Source: Saururus chinensis (Eukaryota; Streptophyta; Magnoliopsida; Piperales; Saururaceae). Taken from it: a DNA stretch of 64,000 nucleotides. The notes under the pieces were generated by a model. The model was not told the DNA's origin. It was given only the letters and a program-made list of their open reading frames with translations, and made no database searches. How positions within the stretch are numbered: the stretch's first letter is position 1; every line of letters begins with the position of its first letter. The stretch covers positions 5,079,001-5,143,000 of the forward strand of contig CP141148.1 in assembly GCA_035235625.1 (NCBI GenBank), given 5' to 3'. A program made the position numbers and the translations under genes. Below, piece by piece: positions 61,564 to 64,000 of this stretch.

Positions 61564-64000
61564 TGTCATGCCACGACACATGTCAACCCTGAGCCGAACT
61601 CGGTCCAAGGGGAAGATGGCAAACACGCGACAAAGTATCGTCAGTTTGTGAAAGACTTAACCCCTACTTGGGTAATTTACAACGGAGTTGCGCACATCAA
61701 CTTTGTACAATAGTGAAATGAGAAAATAAAAGACTACTAAATAACAAATTAATCCATATACGAACCCACATACTTAATCCAAAATAGCCCACACATGGCT
61801 CAAGTATAAAAGTATAAGCCCAAACTGGCTAATAAAAGTTTCAACTGACATTGGCTAATAAAGTGTAAAGTATAACCAAGTAGATAAAAGTGTCAATACA
61901 AAATGCTATATAAGCAACCATACATCTCAAGATCTCCAAGTGACCACTCCTAAGTAACATCATTACCCATATGCTCCACAAAAGTCTATCCGGACCCTCT
62001 ACATGGCACAACATGCAACCCCAAAACAAAAACACAACAAAGAGGGTGAGCCACAAGCTTAGCAAGGGTTTTTAAATACGGAAAGTAAATTCAAGATAAC
62101 ATCACAGGTATAAACATAAAATACTTATTAAATAAATACTCCATTATACCATCCATCCTGAAATATCCACATAAACCTCTGCATTTATGTCATAATTTAC
62201 CATCTATATGTATATACTCATGCTACATGCATGTCATACTATCTCTAGAATATCTCATGAACACATTCTCATATTACACATCATCACATATTCAAATCAT
62301 CTGCATATCATGCTATAACCCATACATCTCATCATCAAATTCTCATGCCTCCTGTGCATCATGGGTTTAATATATCTCATATCAATTATACATCATCATG
62401 TGTGCACACAATCATATCCTACATGAGTTACTTCTTAGCATTAACATATCATGCATTTCTATTTCATAATGAAAACATTCACCCTACAATTTAAGTGTCT
62501 CAAACACACTATCTTGCATATAATGCAAATTAAGTCATAAACACATGTGTCACATAAGCTCCATTATCCCTACACAACCTGTATAATTGGGCATAAGCAT
62601 AATAATCCATACACATGAAACCATCGATGGTGAATGTCTCATAATTAAATAAAAATAATTAAACCCCGCTCACCGGGGCAATCCCTTGCGGGGGAAGGTC
62701 CGAATTCCTACAAAAGGAAACTAGAGCAGTGGATAAGCTTCCCGACTAGGAAAGTACCCGCTATTCACCGAGACAGTCCCTTGTAGGGAAAGTCAAAATT
62801 CCACAAAGGAAACTCAAACAACCTCCTCACCGGGATGAACTTGATTGGGAATGTCCGAATTCCACAAAGGAAACTCGAGGAGCATGCTACCCGGAACAAT
62901 CCTTGTGGGGGGGAGAGTCCAATTTTCACAAAGGAAACCTAGAGAACGTGGTAAGCCAGTGCACACAGATATACCATACTGGATTTTCATGGTCTAGATA
63001 AACTTAATAAACAAACTCATACCACAATTAACTCATCTCAACCCAGGGAGGTACCGTGTTCCCAAAGGAACTAAAAAAAATCATGTCCTTTCGGACCCAA
63101 ACGAATTTCGACAAGCCTTCGATCGATCAATCCGACAACCAATGTCATCCAATCTCAGCCAATTAATCAAACACGGCTAATCCTTATTAATCTCATTCAT
63201 AAATCATTTTCATGATGCATGCAACATGAAACATACATGAGCAATGCTACATGAGTCTAAATCTATTTGTTTTCAAATAATCATCACTAATAACTACACA
63301 AATATGTACATAAATGATAGTATTCAAGTCTAAGCAAATATATGTGAAAACATGAATAAACCATAATCAAATTTATATACATGCATCCATGATTTTATCA
63401 TAGTGCCTCCTTGCTGAAATCATGAAGCAAATACAGTGAAAACATCTAAATATGAGTCCAAGGCACATATTAAATCATGTAAACTTAGGCAAGGATAATC
63501 ATCACTATATTTAAGCTAGAACATGGAAACATGATTCACAAACAATTAGCATAACATATGCAAGCATATATGAACATCCTCATGGTTAAACCTACTAAAA
63601 TCATTAAGTAGTCATCAAACATGAATTTATGACAAGTAGAATATTATTCTAAAATTGACCAAACATAGCCTAAATCATGCTTGAACTAATTCATAAATTC
63701 CAAAATGACCATCATACAATCCCAGCAGCATATATAGGTAATAATAACTTATTCTAACCATAAGAAATTAGATTTATAGAAAGAGAATAAGAAATAACCT
63801 ACATATACAAGAATGACAAAAACTACCATTTGGTCATTTGAACGCCTATTGGGCTGTTCGAACGCCCTTAACAGTTCAAATCTGGTTCATCTTCAACCTC
63901 ACGAATATCAAACCAAAAATATTAAAAAATACAAGTAAAATTCAAGAAACCTTTCAAAACTTCATGGTATCAAAATACAAACCTAAGACACGATAGATCT
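61564..64000 (-). mobile_element. Probable Ty3/gypsy LTR, family T2, cut by the window end
   Basis: Starts TGTCATGCCACGACA and continues through TGAGCCGAACTCGGTCCAAG, a close match to the start of the nested LTR at 22840. The same landmarks follow in order: a CCCCAAAACAAAAACACAA block, GAGGGTGAGCC, CTTTCGGACC, then GTTCGAACGCC near 63855. The window ends before the other terminus, so whether it is solo or part of a full element is unknown. Confidence 0.7.

Overview
This is nuclear DNA from a flowering plant. The intergenic DNA is AT-rich, the one long gene has 25 short exons with GT-AG introns, and most of the rest is plant-type transposon sequence. I cannot name the species.

Two protein-coding genes are secure. 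The first is a complete KIN-4A/FRA1-type kinesin on the + strand (25 exons, 12322-21373, 1036 codons). The second is a single-exon IRX15/IRX15-LIKE (DUF579) gene on the + strand (57146-58099, 317 aa). Both families act in plant cell-wall deposition: FRA1 kinesins in microtubule-guided delivery of wall material, and IRX15 in Golgi xylan synthesis. A third, weaker candidate is a GC-rich 113-codon reading frame on the - strand (38910-39251).

Layout. 1-3116: end of a long LTR-like repeat (family T1). 3117-12321: AT-rich intergenic DNA with several small MITEs, then the kinesin leader. 12322-21373: kinesin. 22283-30818: a decayed Ty1/copia element with matching 203-bp LTRs and a CAATC target duplication; a 3.4-kb probable Ty3/gypsy solo LTR (family T2) sits in its leader. 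30824-33885: duplicated and tandem repeats. 34388-37028: a Stowaway-like MITE split by a second, internally deleted copia element (target duplication AGTAT). 40692-41767: a hAT-like element holding (TA)48. 43273-47942: a stack of DNA transposons, in which an inverted-repeat element carrying a broken F-box/DUF295 gene is split by a hAT-like element that contains two foldback elements, each with an exact 9-bp target duplication. 48468-48648: a long hairpin. 50912-55272: a T1 LTR that splits a ~165-bp tandem repeat. 57146-58099: the IRX15-like gene. 60557-61030: a LINE tail. 61564-64000: a second T2 LTR, cut by the window end.

The most informative part is the layered insertion history, read from target-site duplications seen directly in the sequence. 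I found no CRISPR array, rRNA, tRNA or new enzymatic system.
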